From the NCBI GenBank assembly GCA_910586405.1, contig CAJUII010000007.1, positions 1-14,311 on the forward strand: a stretch of 14,311 nt of DNA, read 5' to 3'. The DNA comes from an uncultured Lachnospiraceae bacterium (GTDB lineage Bacteria; Bacillota; Clostridia; Lachnospirales; Lachnospiraceae). A model generated the notes under the pieces. That model made no database searches, had not been told where the DNA came from, and worked only from the letters and a program-made list of their open reading frames with translations. The stretch's first letter is position 1; each line of letters opens with the position of its first letter. Of this stretch, positions 6,454-13,379 are shown one piece after another. Made by a program: the position numbers and the translations under genes.

Positions 6454-6930
6454 TTATCTTTTATACTGTTGAATCAATGCGTGTGTCTCTGCCAAATATA
6501 CAGAAACATTATTATCATCATTGGATAATCTCAGTATTCTCACGGGCTGATTATCTTTTATATTCATATTCAGCTTTTTATTTATGGTATCAATTTCATA
6601 TGTCATACCATCAAACATTGTCGCAGAAAGAATCATATTCCAGTTTACTTCTTTTAATCTGCTTGAAATAATTGGCATATCAAGATAATGTAAACCATTC
6701 ATTTCAAAATGAACCCGATACAAATTTCCTTGCGTTTCTCCGCCAAAACCGCTAAATTTAATATCCCTTTTTATGAGCACAGCACCCAGTTTTTTCACAA
6801 GAAGCTCTTCACTTTTGTTCCAAATTGGAAAAAGTGCTCCTGTATCTATCAGTGCACGGCATCCATGAAACCAATTTAAACTTGCAATTGGTCTCCTTGC
6901 CTTCTCATCTAACTGTAATGTAATCTGCAT
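6454..6930 (-). CDS. Retropepsin-like aspartyl protease-fold protein
   Basis: The 158-residue protein carries the retropepsin signature ALIDTGALFPIW (26-37, catalytic Asp29 in D-T-G-A). The flap-like FSGFGGETQGNLY and the strand ILSATMFDGMTYEIDT resemble the conserved hydrophobic-hydrophobic-G/S region of the fold. Retropepsins act as dimers, so a single DTG motif is expected. There is no signal peptide or membrane anchor, so it is predicted cytoplasmic. Its ATG overlaps the stop of the upstream small gene by one base (TAATG), which indicates translational coupling. The substrate is unknown and proteolytic activity is inferred only from the motif. Confidence 0.65.
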   Translation of the reverse strand: MQITLQLDEKARRPIASLNWFHGCRALIDTGALFPIWNKSEELLVKKLGAVLIKRDIKFSGFGGETQGNLYRVHFEMNGLHYLDMPIISSRLKEVNWNMILSATMFDGMTYEIDTINKKLNMNIKDNQPVRILRLSNDDNNVSVYLAETHALIQQYKR

Positions 6931-7166
6931 TATAACACCCCTGCCACGCCCAACGGAAGCCCATTATCATTGGTATACCAGCTTATGACTCCTTCTATAC
7001 CATCTAACTGCATTTCAAATAATTCATCCTCTGTTTTGTCAGTATATATAATATCCGCCGCTTCTAAAGTTACCCCATCATCATTTGCATATTTAATATT
7101 CACCAGCCCAAGCCATGTATTTGGATACTTTTGTGCCATTTGCTCTCGTGTAAGTCGCTCCGCCAT
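6930..7166 (-). CDS. Small acidic protein coupled to the retropepsin-like gene
   Basis: I do not recognise the family of this 78-residue protein. It starts MAERLTREQMAQKYPNTWLG and ends with GVISWYTNDNGLPLGVAGVL. It is acidic, soluble and without cysteines or signal peptide. The ATG at 7166 has GGGGAGG five bases upstream. An in-frame GTG six codons earlier would overlap that site and is rejected. Its stop overlaps the start of the retropepsin-like gene (TAATG), so the two proteins are probably made in fixed ratio. A partner, regulator or substrate role for the protease is conjecture. Confidence 0.65.
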   Translation of the reverse strand: MAERLTREQMAQKYPNTWLGLVNIKYANDDGVTLEAADIIYTDKTEDELFEMQLDGIEGVISWYTNDNGLPLGVAGVL

Positions 7167-7264
7167 AAAATCCTCCCCTTTCACCGTGTCTGTTCAAGCT
7201 TTCTTACGTCTAATATATTTTGATCTGTCCATTTAACGCCTTAAAACTATCTACACTTTTTTCT

Positions 7265-7293
7265 ATTATATGATATCATCACCAGCTTTACAA
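7265..7293 (-). promoter_or_regulatory. Promoter of the small-protein/retropepsin pair (TTGTAA-17-TATAAT)
   Basis: On the - strand, TTGTAA (7288-7293) and TATAAT (7265-7270) are 17 bases apart. The predicted leader to the ATG at 7166 is about 90 bases. It lies just downstream of the anti-sigma gene's terminator, so the pair is an independent transcription unit. Confidence 0.7.
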
Positions 7294-7300
7294 GATTATC

Positions 7301-7342
7301 TCATGAAAACTGCCTTGCAGTTCTTCCAATGCAAGGCAGTTT
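7301..7342 (-). terminator. Terminator of the sigma/anti-sigma operon
   Basis: A perfect 13-base-pair stem (arms 7307-7319 and 7330-7342, ten-base loop) follows the anti-sigma stop codon by about 35 bases on the - strand. The U run after the stem is short (four), so efficiency is uncertain, but stem and position are convincing. Confidence 0.65.
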
Positions 7343-7375
7343 CTCTATATTAATCTCCCGTTTATCACATTCTGC

Positions 7376-8572
7376 CTAATTCGTGAGCGGCACAAGCTGG
7401 TCCTTGCGCGGCTGGTAGAGCACAAAAGTAATTGTCCCATCTTCATTCACAATCAGAACGTTAATTTCCAACCCCTCTAGTCCGTCGTCAGAATAATTCC
7501 ACCCATCAATCACCTTGCTTCCCGGCTGAATGCCACTCAGATCAGTTAAAATAACACCATCGCCTGCACTATTCTCTAATTTATAGGAATAATGCGGCTT
7601 TCCATTCTCGTCAATCGTGCACACCTGCCTTGTCTCTTCGATAGGTTCTGCATACTCATCAAGATTTTCCGGTGTCAGCATCTCCATAAACTTTTCTACC
7701 TGTGAATCTAAATCTGTATGCGCAATTGGCTCGTCCGGTTCATTCATGGACTCCTCAAAGTCTTTTAGATATGCCGCTGCCGCTTGCGGGTCTGCTTTGC
7801 TCTTGTCCACTGGCAGATGAAATAACGCATTGACCCCCGTATAACTCTCATTGCGATGCATTTCTCCTGTACCCTCATCATAGATATACGCGCCCATGTC
7901 ATAGAAACTGCCAGAATTGACGCCCACATAGATGCCCCTGTCCGCAAATATCTCTATATTGTCCATATCCAAAACCCGATACTGGATTCCATTGTTGACA
8001 AACTCCGTATAACTGCCATTCATACTCATCATGCTGTATAAGTTTGGATTGAGTCCACCTATATAATGAGAAGCAAAGAAACTCACTTCTCCATATTCAT
8101 CAGAGCTTGTGTCCGGCATCGGCGTGCCATCAACGCGCTCAATCGTGATAATTGTGTAAATTCTGTCCTCATGTACCTGCCCGTTTCCGGTTTTTAACAT
8201 AAAGTCGCTGATATTCTTACCCGCCACACTTCCCATCAACGTAACCTTGTACCCGCCGCTTTCCTGCGTCTCATTTACCAGTATTGCATCTTCACTGAGA
8301 AATGCCTTTTGCAGTGCATTGTCATTGATCTCTGTCACCACCTCCGCCGGGCCGAGATACTTGTATACCGCCAGTACTGTGCTCGAACACAATATCATCA
8401 TACACGCTGCGACCAGCACTGCCGCGGGAATCCTTCTCTTGTAACACATCTGTTCCTGTTTCATATCCTGTCTCTCCTTTATTTTTCGAAGAATCTGGTT
8501 ATTCAACTCCTGTTCCGGCAGTTCCATCGGAGATAGCGCCTGTTCCAGTAAAGAATCTATTTTATCTTTCAT
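7376..8572 (-). CDS. Single-pass membrane protein, probable anti-sigma factor
   Basis: The 398-residue protein has a cytoplasmic N-terminus (1-47, MKDKIDSLLEQALSPMELPE onward), one strongly hydrophobic membrane helix (about 48-69, within IPAAVLVAACMMILCSSTVL) and a long extracellular acidic domain rich in G, D, Y and N. Its start overlaps the sigma factor stop by four bases (ATGA). This arrangement and topology are those of ECF anti-sigma factors that hold the sigma factor at the membrane and release it on an envelope signal. The region after the helix resembles DUF4179 proteins, with low certainty. GGAGG lies seven bases before the ATG. A zinc-type HxxxCxxC anti-sigma motif is not seen. The signal sensed is unknown. 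Confidence 0.65.
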   Translation of the reverse strand: MKDKIDSLLEQALSPMELPEQELNNQILRKIKERQDMKQEQMCYKRRIPAAVLVAACMMILCSSTVLAVYKYLGPAEVVTEINDNALQKAFLSEDAILVNETQESGGYKVTLMGSVAGKNISDFMLKTGNGQVHEDRIYTIITIERVDGTPMPDTSSDEYGEVSFFASHYIGGLNPNLYSMMSMNGSYTEFVNNGIQYRVLDMDNIEIFADRGIYVGVNSGSFYDMGAYIYDEGTGEMHRNESYTGVNALFHLPVDKSKADPQAAAAYLKDFEESMNEPDEPIAHTDLDSQVEKFMEMLTPENLDEYAEPIEETRQVCTIDENGKPHYSYKLENSAGDGVILTDLSGIQPGSKVIDGWNYSDDGLEGLEINVLIVNEDGTITFVLYQPRKDQLVPLTN

Positions 8573-9087
8573 ATAAGCCCCTCCAATTTTTCTTTCAATA
8601 GTTTCTTTGCCCTGTGCACCCTAGTCTTAACCGCACTCTCAGAAATCCGCAGCAGAGCCGCTATTTCTGCCTGCGATAGTTCTTCCATATAAAATAAGAG
8701 AATCGGAATCCTGTATTTGTCTGGCAGTTTCCTGACCGCCTCCCGCACAATCCGGCATTCCTCTCTGACAATCATAACCTCTTCTGTCAGTGGTCCCTCC
8801 ATGGGAATCAATTCCGCATTCTCATCCAGCGATACGCTGACGCCTGCAATCCGCTGTCTCACAGAGAGTTTTCTCTTATAATTTCGATATAGATTCAACG
8901 CAATTCCCATCAGATAGCTTTTCGGATTTGTCGTAATAACCAGCTTCTCCCCCAGCTCATATACTTTGAGGAAGGTGTCCTGATACAAATCATCCGCCTC
9001 CTGACGATTTCGCGTCACACAGCAGCAAAACGAAAATAAATCCTTGCCGTATGCATCTATATAAAATTCCAGTTCTTCCTGTTTCAT
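8569..9087 (-). CDS. ECF-type RNA polymerase sigma factor
   Basis: The 172-residue sigma-70 family protein has region 2 (about 10-75, with ADDLYQDTFLKVYE at 31-44) and region 4 (about 113-165) with the helix-turn-helix LSQAEIAALLRISESAVKT (137-155) followed by RVHRAKKLLKEKL. Region 3 is absent, as in the ECF group. The ATG at 9087 has GGAGG seven bases upstream. The gene is translationally coupled to the probable anti-sigma factor. An AAC-type -35 element upstream suggests that it transcribes its own operon. Target genes beyond this are not identifiable in the window; the likely role is an envelope-stress or antimicrobial-peptide response. Confidence 0.9.
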   Translation of the reverse strand: MKQEELEFYIDAYGKDLFSFCCCVTRNRQEADDLYQDTFLKVYELGEKLVITTNPKSYLMGIALNLYRNYKRKLSVRQRIAGVSVSLDENAELIPMEGPLTEEVMIVREECRIVREAVRKLPDKYRIPILLFYMEELSQAEIAALLRISESAVKTRVHRAKKLLKEKLEGLI

Positions 9088-9190
9088 TGTTCTCCTCCGG
9101 TATTAAAACATTGGCATTCGTTTATAAACGTTACCTGTTGGATATCCATGGCACTGTATCGTACCGGGTCAGGGATGTATAACTCCCTTC

Positions 9191-9228
9191 ACTTATATAG
9201 GGTAACAGCCGCGCGGAAGGTTTCAAAC
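9191..9228 (-). promoter_or_regulatory. Candidate ECF-dependent autoregulatory promoter
   Basis: On the - strand, TGAAACCTT (9217-9225) has the GAAC/AAC-type -35 look of ECF promoters. It is followed after 16 bases by CTATATAAG (9192-9200), about 105 bases before the sigma factor ATG. No good TTGACA/TATAAT pair was found in this leader. The leader also has a short aggga/tccct hairpin (9171-9188). Confidence 0.5.
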
Positions 9229-9235
9229 TTTTTAT

Positions 9236-9283
9236 AACATAAAAACAGGAAAACTATCTGAAGCATCAGCGGTTTCCCTGTTT
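9236..9283 (-). terminator. Terminator after the 73-residue small protein gene
   Basis: A 12-base-pair stem with one G-U pair (arms 9272-9283 and 9243-9254) and a loop that itself holds a ctga/tcag hairpin is followed by a U run on the - strand. It separates the small-protein gene from the sigma operon promoter. Confidence 0.7.
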
Positions 9284-9314
9284 CTTTCTATGATTCTTTG
9301 ATAATAATTCGAAT

Positions 9315-9536
9315 TTAACCAAAAATTCCCTTGAATGTATCCGCCACTTTTGACACCCCGTCTAAAGTGAGTTTTGCCTTCACTCCGTCAATGATTTTCG
9401 TGACAATCTCATCTGGCAAATCTACACCAATCAACTTCTCGATTAATTTTACTGGTTCTTTTTCAAACTGCTCCTTAATATTGGGATTCTTGGAGATTTC
9501 CTCCACAACCTTATTAATTTGCTCTTTGATATCCAT
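9315..9536 (-). CDS. Small helical protein resembling Nif11/nitrile-hydratase-type leader peptides
   Basis: This 73-residue charged protein begins MDIKEQINKVVEEISKNPNI. The segment EQFEKEPVKLIEKLIGVDLP (43 onward minus a few) resembles the 'F-x-x-D/E-P-x-x-x-L-x-x-x-x-G-V-D-L-P' pattern of Nif11/NHLP leader peptides. Unlike peptide precursors it has no cysteine/serine/threonine-rich core and ends SKVADTFKGIFG, and no modifying enzymes are near. An ordinary small structural or regulatory protein is therefore equally likely. The ATG at 9536 is chosen because GGAGG lies eight bases upstream. A 20-codon in-frame extension would run through this site. It has its own promoter and terminator, so it is a monocistronic unit. 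Confidence 0.6.
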   Translation of the reverse strand: MDIKEQINKVVEEISKNPNIKEQFEKEPVKLIEKLIGVDLPDEIVTKIIDGVKAKLTLDGVSKVADTFKGIFG

Positions 9537-9616
9537 TTGTTCTTCCTCCTCATATCTGTTGCACACTTTTTCACACATCTGTTGAAAAAAATGCACGCAT
9601 TTTTAATACGCAGTTT

Positions 9617-9645
9617 ATTATACTATGCCATTTCAGGAAATTCAA
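9617..9645 (-). promoter_or_regulatory. Promoter of the 73-residue protein gene (TTGAAT-17-TATAAT)
   Basis: On the - strand, TTGAAT (9640-9645) and TATAAT (9617-9622) are 17 bases apart. The -35 box and spacer lie within the last codons of the P-loop gene, whose stop is at 9623. The predicted leader to the ATG at 9536 is about 75 bases. Confidence 0.7.
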
Positions 9646-10255
9646 GAAAAGCTTTCAGCTGAAACACTTCTTCAACGCTGTTGACAAGCTGCGCCAATTC
9701 TATCGTCCCATCATTTATGATAGAACAATAATGTTCCTCTGCGCATTGCCTTTGTACCTCTAAGGCAAACATCGCATCTCTGTCCATCCAGTTTGAAAAT
9801 GCTTTCTCCTGATCTGAACAATCTGCCAATACATAGGGAACCCACTCTCTTTGACTGTAGTGAGCGACTTGAAATTCCTTAGACGGCGTTATCGACACAT
9901 ATCTGTCCTTGGGAATATGAAAGCTTTTCATCAGTTCCGGCAAATATGCCGCACCTTCCGTGATGACGCCGTCCGCATTCAGCTTCTCCAAATCCTCCCA
10001 TATAAATGCAAAGATCTCTTTATAAAACGAAATCTCCTCCCTGCACTGCAAAGCGGGCTCTCTCATCCAAATCTCCTCTGCGCACATACAGGTTTGCTTC
10101 TTACAAATTTCGTACCCTTGCGCAGCGCCCATCTGAGTATAGTTGTCCAAGAAATCATCCACCTTAAAATAATATAAATTATATTTTGCAGCAAGAAGCT
10201 CTGCCACTGTACTCTTGCCGCTGCACGGCGAACCTCCTATATAATATATGTTCAT
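9623..10255 (-). CDS. P-loop kinase-like ATP-binding protein
   Basis: The 210-residue cytoplasmic protein opens with MNIYYIGGSPCSGKSTVAEL. GGSPCSGKST is a Walker A motif (7-16), followed by LYYFKVDDFLD (27-37), whose DD could serve as the Walker B-like or substrate-binding acid of small-molecule kinases. ITEGAAYLPELM (about 97-108) is the next conserved-looking block. The layout resembles adenylate/shikimate/uridine-type kinases, but the substrate cannot be told and no close family name comes to mind. The ATG at 10255 is preferred, with AGGAGG eleven bases upstream. The TTG directly before it (10258) is eight bases from that site and is a real alternative. It follows the pnp terminator, and no convincing promoter was found. 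Confidence 0.7.
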   Translation of the reverse strand: MNIYYIGGSPCSGKSTVAELLAAKYNLYYFKVDDFLDNYTQMGAAQGYEICKKQTCMCAEEIWMREPALQCREEISFYKEIFAFIWEDLEKLNADGVITEGAAYLPELMKSFHIPKDRYVSITPSKEFQVAHYSQREWVPYVLADCSDQEKAFSNWMDRDAMFALEVQRQCAEEHYCSIINDGTIELAQLVNSVEEVFQLKAFLEFPEMA

Positions 10256-10314
10256 CAAAGCCCTATCCTCCTATACAAGTGCCAACCACTTTTTCATTCG
10301 TTTGATGTTTCAAT

Positions 10315-10360
10315 CAAAAACATGCAGGGAGACAACTTCTCACAATGAAGTGTCTCCCTG
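10315..10360 (-). terminator. Intrinsic terminator of pnp
   Basis: A 13-base-pair stem with one bulged base (arms 10348-10360 and 10325-10338) starts about 25 bases after the pnp stop on the - strand and is followed by CATG and five U. It is the strongest terminator in the window. Confidence 0.8.
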
Positions 10361-10383
10361 ATTGATGCTAATTTTTTATCGGA

Positions 10384-12510
10384 TTACTGCTGCGCTACGT
10401 CCTTCATAGAGAAGCTGATGCGACCCATCTTATCTCTTCCAAGGCACACAACGGTAACAACATCACCGAGTGTCAGCACATCCTCAACATGGTTAATGCG
10501 CTCCTTTGCAATCTTCGAAATGTGAACCATGCCCTCTTTTCCGGGTGCAAACTCAAGAAACGCGCCAAACTCCTTGATGCTGACTACCTTGCCCTTAAAT
10601 ACCTGACCAGCCTCAAAATCTGTCGTGATAATCTTGATCATCTCGCACGCCTTGTCCATCATCTTCTGGTCTGTGCCGCAGATGCTCACAAATCCGTCAT
10701 CTGAAATATCAATCTTCACACCAGTCTGCTCAATGATTGTGTTGATCGTCTTGCCTCTCTGTCCAACCACATCACCAATCTTTTCTGGATCAATCTTCGT
10801 CTGGATAATCTTCGGTGCAAACTCCCCAACCGTCGGTCTTGGCTGAGCGATGCAGGGAATCATGATCTCATTCAATATATACATTCTGGCATCTTTTGTC
10901 TTGGCGATGGCCTCCTCGACAATCGGTTTTGTCAGACCGTGAATCTTGATATCCATCTGAATTGCTGTGATACCGTCCTTTGTGCCGGCAACCTTAAAGT
11001 CCATGTCGCCAAAGAAGTCCTCAAGCCCCTGAATATCTGTCAGCACGATGTAATCATCATCCGTCTCGCCTGTCACCAGTCCGCAGGAAATACCTGCTAC
11101 CGGCTTCTTAATCGGTACGCCCGCCGCCATCAGTGACATGGTTGATGCACAGATCGAGCCCTGTGATGTGGAACCATTTGACTCAAATGTCTCTGACACA
11201 GTACGGATTGCATACGGAAATTCTTCTTCTGACGGAATCACCGGCACAAGTGCCTTCTCAGCCAGCGCACCATGTCCAATTTCACGTCTGCCCGGTCCTC
11301 TTGACGGCTTCGTCTCTCCTACAGAGTAGGATGGGAAGTTATAATGATGCATATATCTCTTTGCAGTCTCATTCTCGTCAAGTCCATCAATCTTCTGAAC
11401 CTCTGACAATGGCGCCAGTGTCGTCACCGTACAAATCTGCGTCTGACCGCGTGTGAACATCGCTGAACCATGTACTCTTGGAATCAAATCAATCTCAGCC
11501 GCAAGCGGACGAATCTGTGTGACTGCACGGCCGTCAGGACGCTTGTGGTCTTTGAGGATCATCTTGCGGACGGTCTTTTTTTGGTACTGGTAAATCGCTT
11601 CTCCCAGAATAGCAAGCCATTCCTCGTTCTCTGCAAACGCTTCCTCAAGCTTCTCCGTAATCTTGCGGATATTCTCTTCTCTCACCTGCTTCTCATCTGT
11701 AAAGACAGCGACCTCCATCTCCTCAGGCGGAACAATCTCCTTAATTTTTGCAAACATTTCCTCAGGAATCGCACAGCTTGTATAAGCATGTTTTGTCTTG
11801 CCAACCTCTGCTACAATCTGGTTGATAAACGCAATGATTGTCTGGTTAATCTCATGACACTTGTAAATCGCCTCGAGCATCTTTTCCTCCGGCACTTCAT
11901 TTGCACCGGCTTCAATCATAATTACCTTCTGGCTAGTAGATGCCACTGTAAGCTGCAAGTCGCCGTTTTTCCACTGCTCTTGATTTGGATTTACCACGAA
12001 CACGCCATCGACAAGCCCCATCTGCGTTGTCGCACATGGACCGTCAAACGGGATATCAGAGATCGAAGTGACAATCGCCGAGCCAAGCATTGCGACCAGC
12101 TCTGGACGGCACTCTGGGTCAACACTCATGACCATATTGTTTAAGGTCACATCATTTCTGTAATCCTTTGGAAACAGCGGGCGCATCGGTCTGTCAATCA
12201 CGCGGCTTGTCAGGATCGCATTCTCACTTGCTTTGCCCTCTCTCTTGTTAAAGCCTCCCGGAATCTTTCCGACAGAGTAAAGCTTCTCCTCATACTCCAC
12301 AGAAAGCGGGAAGAAATCAATCCCATCTCTGGGTTTCTCTGATGCGGTAGCAGTACAGAGCACCGTTGTGTCCCCGTAATGCATCAGCGCTGCCCCGTTT
12401 GCCTGCGCTGCCACTCTTCCGATGTCAATTGTCAATGTGCGTCCTGCCAGCTCCATACTGTAAGACTTGTAGGACTTGTCCCTCTTTTCACTGAATGTCA
12501 TGTATTCCAT
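10384..12510 (-). CDS. pnp: Polyribonucleotide nucleotidyltransferase (PNPase)
   Basis: The 708-residue protein degrades RNA 3' to 5' using phosphate, releasing nucleoside diphosphates, and can run in reverse to add tails. It works as a trimer in RNA turnover. Order of parts: first RNase PH domain (about 17-150), helical linker, second RNase PH domain (about 325-545) with the catalytic motif GDMDFKVAGTKDG (501-513), KH domain with GxxG loop VGQRGKTI (582-589), and S1 domain (about 634-704, VFKGKVVSIKEFGAFLEFA). Asp498, Asp504 and Lys506 align with E. coli Asp486, Asp492 and Lys494. Length is normal. The ATG at 12510 has AAAGGAG twelve bases upstream, a slightly long gap; Met4 is an alternative. 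It lies downstream of rpsO, a widely conserved order, beyond a long hairpin-rich gap. Confidence 0.97.
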   Translation of the reverse strand: MEYMTFSEKRDKSYKSYSMELAGRTLTIDIGRVAAQANGAALMHYGDTTVLCTATASEKPRDGIDFFPLSVEYEEKLYSVGKIPGGFNKREGKASENAILTSRVIDRPMRPLFPKDYRNDVTLNNMVMSVDPECRPELVAMLGSAIVTSISDIPFDGPCATTQMGLVDGVFVVNPNQEQWKNGDLQLTVASTSQKVIMIEAGANEVPEEKMLEAIYKCHEINQTIIAFINQIVAEVGKTKHAYTSCAIPEEMFAKIKEIVPPEEMEVAVFTDEKQVREENIRKITEKLEEAFAENEEWLAILGEAIYQYQKKTVRKMILKDHKRPDGRAVTQIRPLAAEIDLIPRVHGSAMFTRGQTQICTVTTLAPLSEVQKIDGLDENETAKRYMHHYNFPSYSVGETKPSRGPGRREIGHGALAEKALVPVIPSEEEFPYAIRTVSETFESNGSTSQGSICASTMSLMAAGVPIKKPVAGISCGLVTGETDDDYIVLTDIQGLEDFFGDMDFKVAGTKDGITAIQMDIKIHGLTKPIVEEAIAKTKDARMYILNEIMIPCIAQPRPTVGEFAPKIIQTKIDPEKIGDVVGQRGKTINTIIEQTGVKIDISDDGFVSICGTDQKMMDKACEMIKIITTDFEAGQVFKGKVVSIKEFGAFLEFAPGKEGMVHISKIAKERINHVEDVLTLGDVVTVVCLGRDKMGRISFSMKDVAQQ

Positions 12511-12540
12511 ACAATCTCAATTCTCCTTTTCTTTTTTCAT

Positions 12541-12790
12541 TCCCGTCCGCCCACTTATACGAGCATATTAATTTACACTTCATTCTCATATAAATCTCCA
12601 TGCCGCTTTAGCGGCTCAAATAGATATGAAAAACGCTGTCCTTCGCGTTTTTCCTGTGTGAGACTTAGTACTTCTTCGCGAAGCAGCCTTTGCTGCGAGT
12701 GACTTAGAAGTACTTCTCACACTACACACTGCTCGAATAAAGCCTGCCGAAACTACTGAAAAATTCACGAGATCTCATAAACTTTTCAGC
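12541..12790. repeat. Hairpin cluster in the rpsO-pnp gap (pnp leader or intergenic repeat)
   Basis: At least four inverted repeats lie in series. They are gccgct/agcggc (12602-12615), aaaaacgc/gcgttttt (12629-12636 and 12645-12652), a 17-base-pair stem with a three-base bulge (12656-12675 and 12706-12722) enclosing a gcagc/gctgc hairpin, and ctgaaaa/ttttcag (12756-12762 and 12783-12789). No coding sequence or clear promoter is seen. Readings are a structured pnp leader with double-stranded processing sites, or a dispersed palindromic intergenic element. Confidence 0.6.
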
Positions 12791-12857
12791 GGTCTCGAGC
12801 CAAACTTCCATTCAAGCCTATCACTGTTCTTCCGCAAAACAGAATCAACTTCTGAAT

Positions 12858-12887
12858 GTATAGAAAGGAGCGGATATTTCCGCCCCT
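12858..12887 (-). terminator. Intrinsic terminator after rpsO
   Basis: On the - strand, a nine-base-pair GC-rich stem with one G-U pair (arms 12879-12887 and 12866-12874, loop AATA) is followed by a short U-rich tail. It lies 27 bases after the rpsO stop. pnp therefore needs readthrough or its own, unrecognised promoter. Confidence 0.7.
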
Positions 12888-12914
12888 TCAAACACATAAG
12901 GAACTATTCAAAAA

Positions 12915-13181
12915 TTACTTTCTGATACCAAGCTTCTCAATGAGTGTACGATATCCCTCAATGTCAGTCCCCTTTAAGTAGTCCAAAAGACCACGTCTCT
13001 GACCAACCATCTTCAAAAGACCACGTCTTGAGTGATGATCCTTCTGGTTACTCTTCAGATGCTCAGTTAACTCCTGAATCCTTGCTGTCAAAATTGCAAT
13101 CTGTACCTCCGGTGAACCTGTGTCTCCGGGCTTTCTGCCGTACTCAGCGATAATTGCCTGCTTTTTTTCCTTAGAAATCAT
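12915..13181 (-). CDS. rpsO: 30S ribosomal protein S15
   Basis: The 88-residue S15 begins MISKEKKQAIIAEYGRKPGD and contains TGSPEVQIAILTARI, HLKSNQKDHHSRRGLLKMV and the end LIEKLGIRK, all diagnostic. It binds the central domain of 16S rRNA early in small-subunit assembly. The ATG at 13181 gives the family's normal length and has GGAGG eight bases upstream. A five-codon upstream extension would cover that site. It has a strong promoter and a structured leader of about 110 bases, where S15 may repress its own translation as in other bacteria. pnp follows on the same strand. Confidence 0.97.
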   Translation of the reverse strand: MISKEKKQAIIAEYGRKPGDTGSPEVQIAILTARIQELTEHLKSNQKDHHSRRGLLKMVGQRRGLLDYLKGTDIEGYRTLIEKLGIRK

Positions 13182-13216
13182 TGTAAAATCCTCCATTTAA
13201 TTCAATCTGTAAACCG

Positions 13217-13264
13217 CAGTATACCAAGTCTGGGTCGGAGCATCCCGACACTGGGTATCCGCTG
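13217..13264 (-). promoter_or_regulatory. Structured rpsO leader, possible S15 autoregulatory element
   Basis: Within the rpsO leader, atacc/ggtat (13221-13225 and 13254-13258) form an outer stem extended by cag/ctg. They enclose a gtcgg/ccgac hairpin (13234-13238 and 13245-13249). S15 leaders in several phyla control translation through such branched structures. Binding here is inferred only from position and folding. Confidence 0.45.
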
Positions 13265-13297
13265 TCATGGTGCTGTATATCATCAACACACTTTGAT

Positions 13298-13326
13298 AGT
13301 ATATCACACGATTTCAGATTATGCAA
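13298..13326 (-). promoter_or_regulatory. rpsO promoter (TTGCAT-17-TATACT, extended -10)
   Basis: On the - strand, TTGCAT (13321-13326) and TATACT (13298-13303) are 17 bases apart. TG one base before the -10 box makes it an extended -10 promoter. Transcription should start near 13291, leaving a leader of about 110 bases. Confidence 0.75.
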
Positions 13327-13339
13327 CACAAATTTCAAC

Positions 13340-13365
13340 CATTTTGCACCCTCATTTTGCACCCT
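13340..13365. repeat. Two exact tandem copies of a 13-base unit
   Basis: The unit cattttgcaccct occurs at 13340-13352 and again at 13353-13365 with no gap. It sits between the NlpC/P60 stop codon and the -35 box of the rpsO promoter. No terminator hairpin is seen here. It may be a simple duplication or a pair of binding sites. Confidence 0.85.
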
Positions 13366-13379
13366 GTAATGCACGGATT

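Noticed and set aside
6426..6464. gtataaaa/ttttatac stem at the end of the retropepsin-like gene
   Set aside because: The stem is all A-U except for one pair and no U run follows, so it is not called as a terminator.
9119..9130. Twelve-base palindrome cgtttataaacg before the sigma factor gene
   Set aside because: It is short and AT-centred, and its position in the leader gives no clear role.
9554..9584. Direct repeat atctgttg (two copies, 23 bases apart)
   Set aside because: The unit is short, lies in the leader of the small-protein gene and shows no further structure, so chance is likely.
11470..12144. 224-codon open frame on the + strand inside pnp
   Set aside because: It is antisense to a certain PNPase gene, has no ribosome binding site, and its composition (Cys-, Leu- and Asn-rich) is that of a mirror frame.
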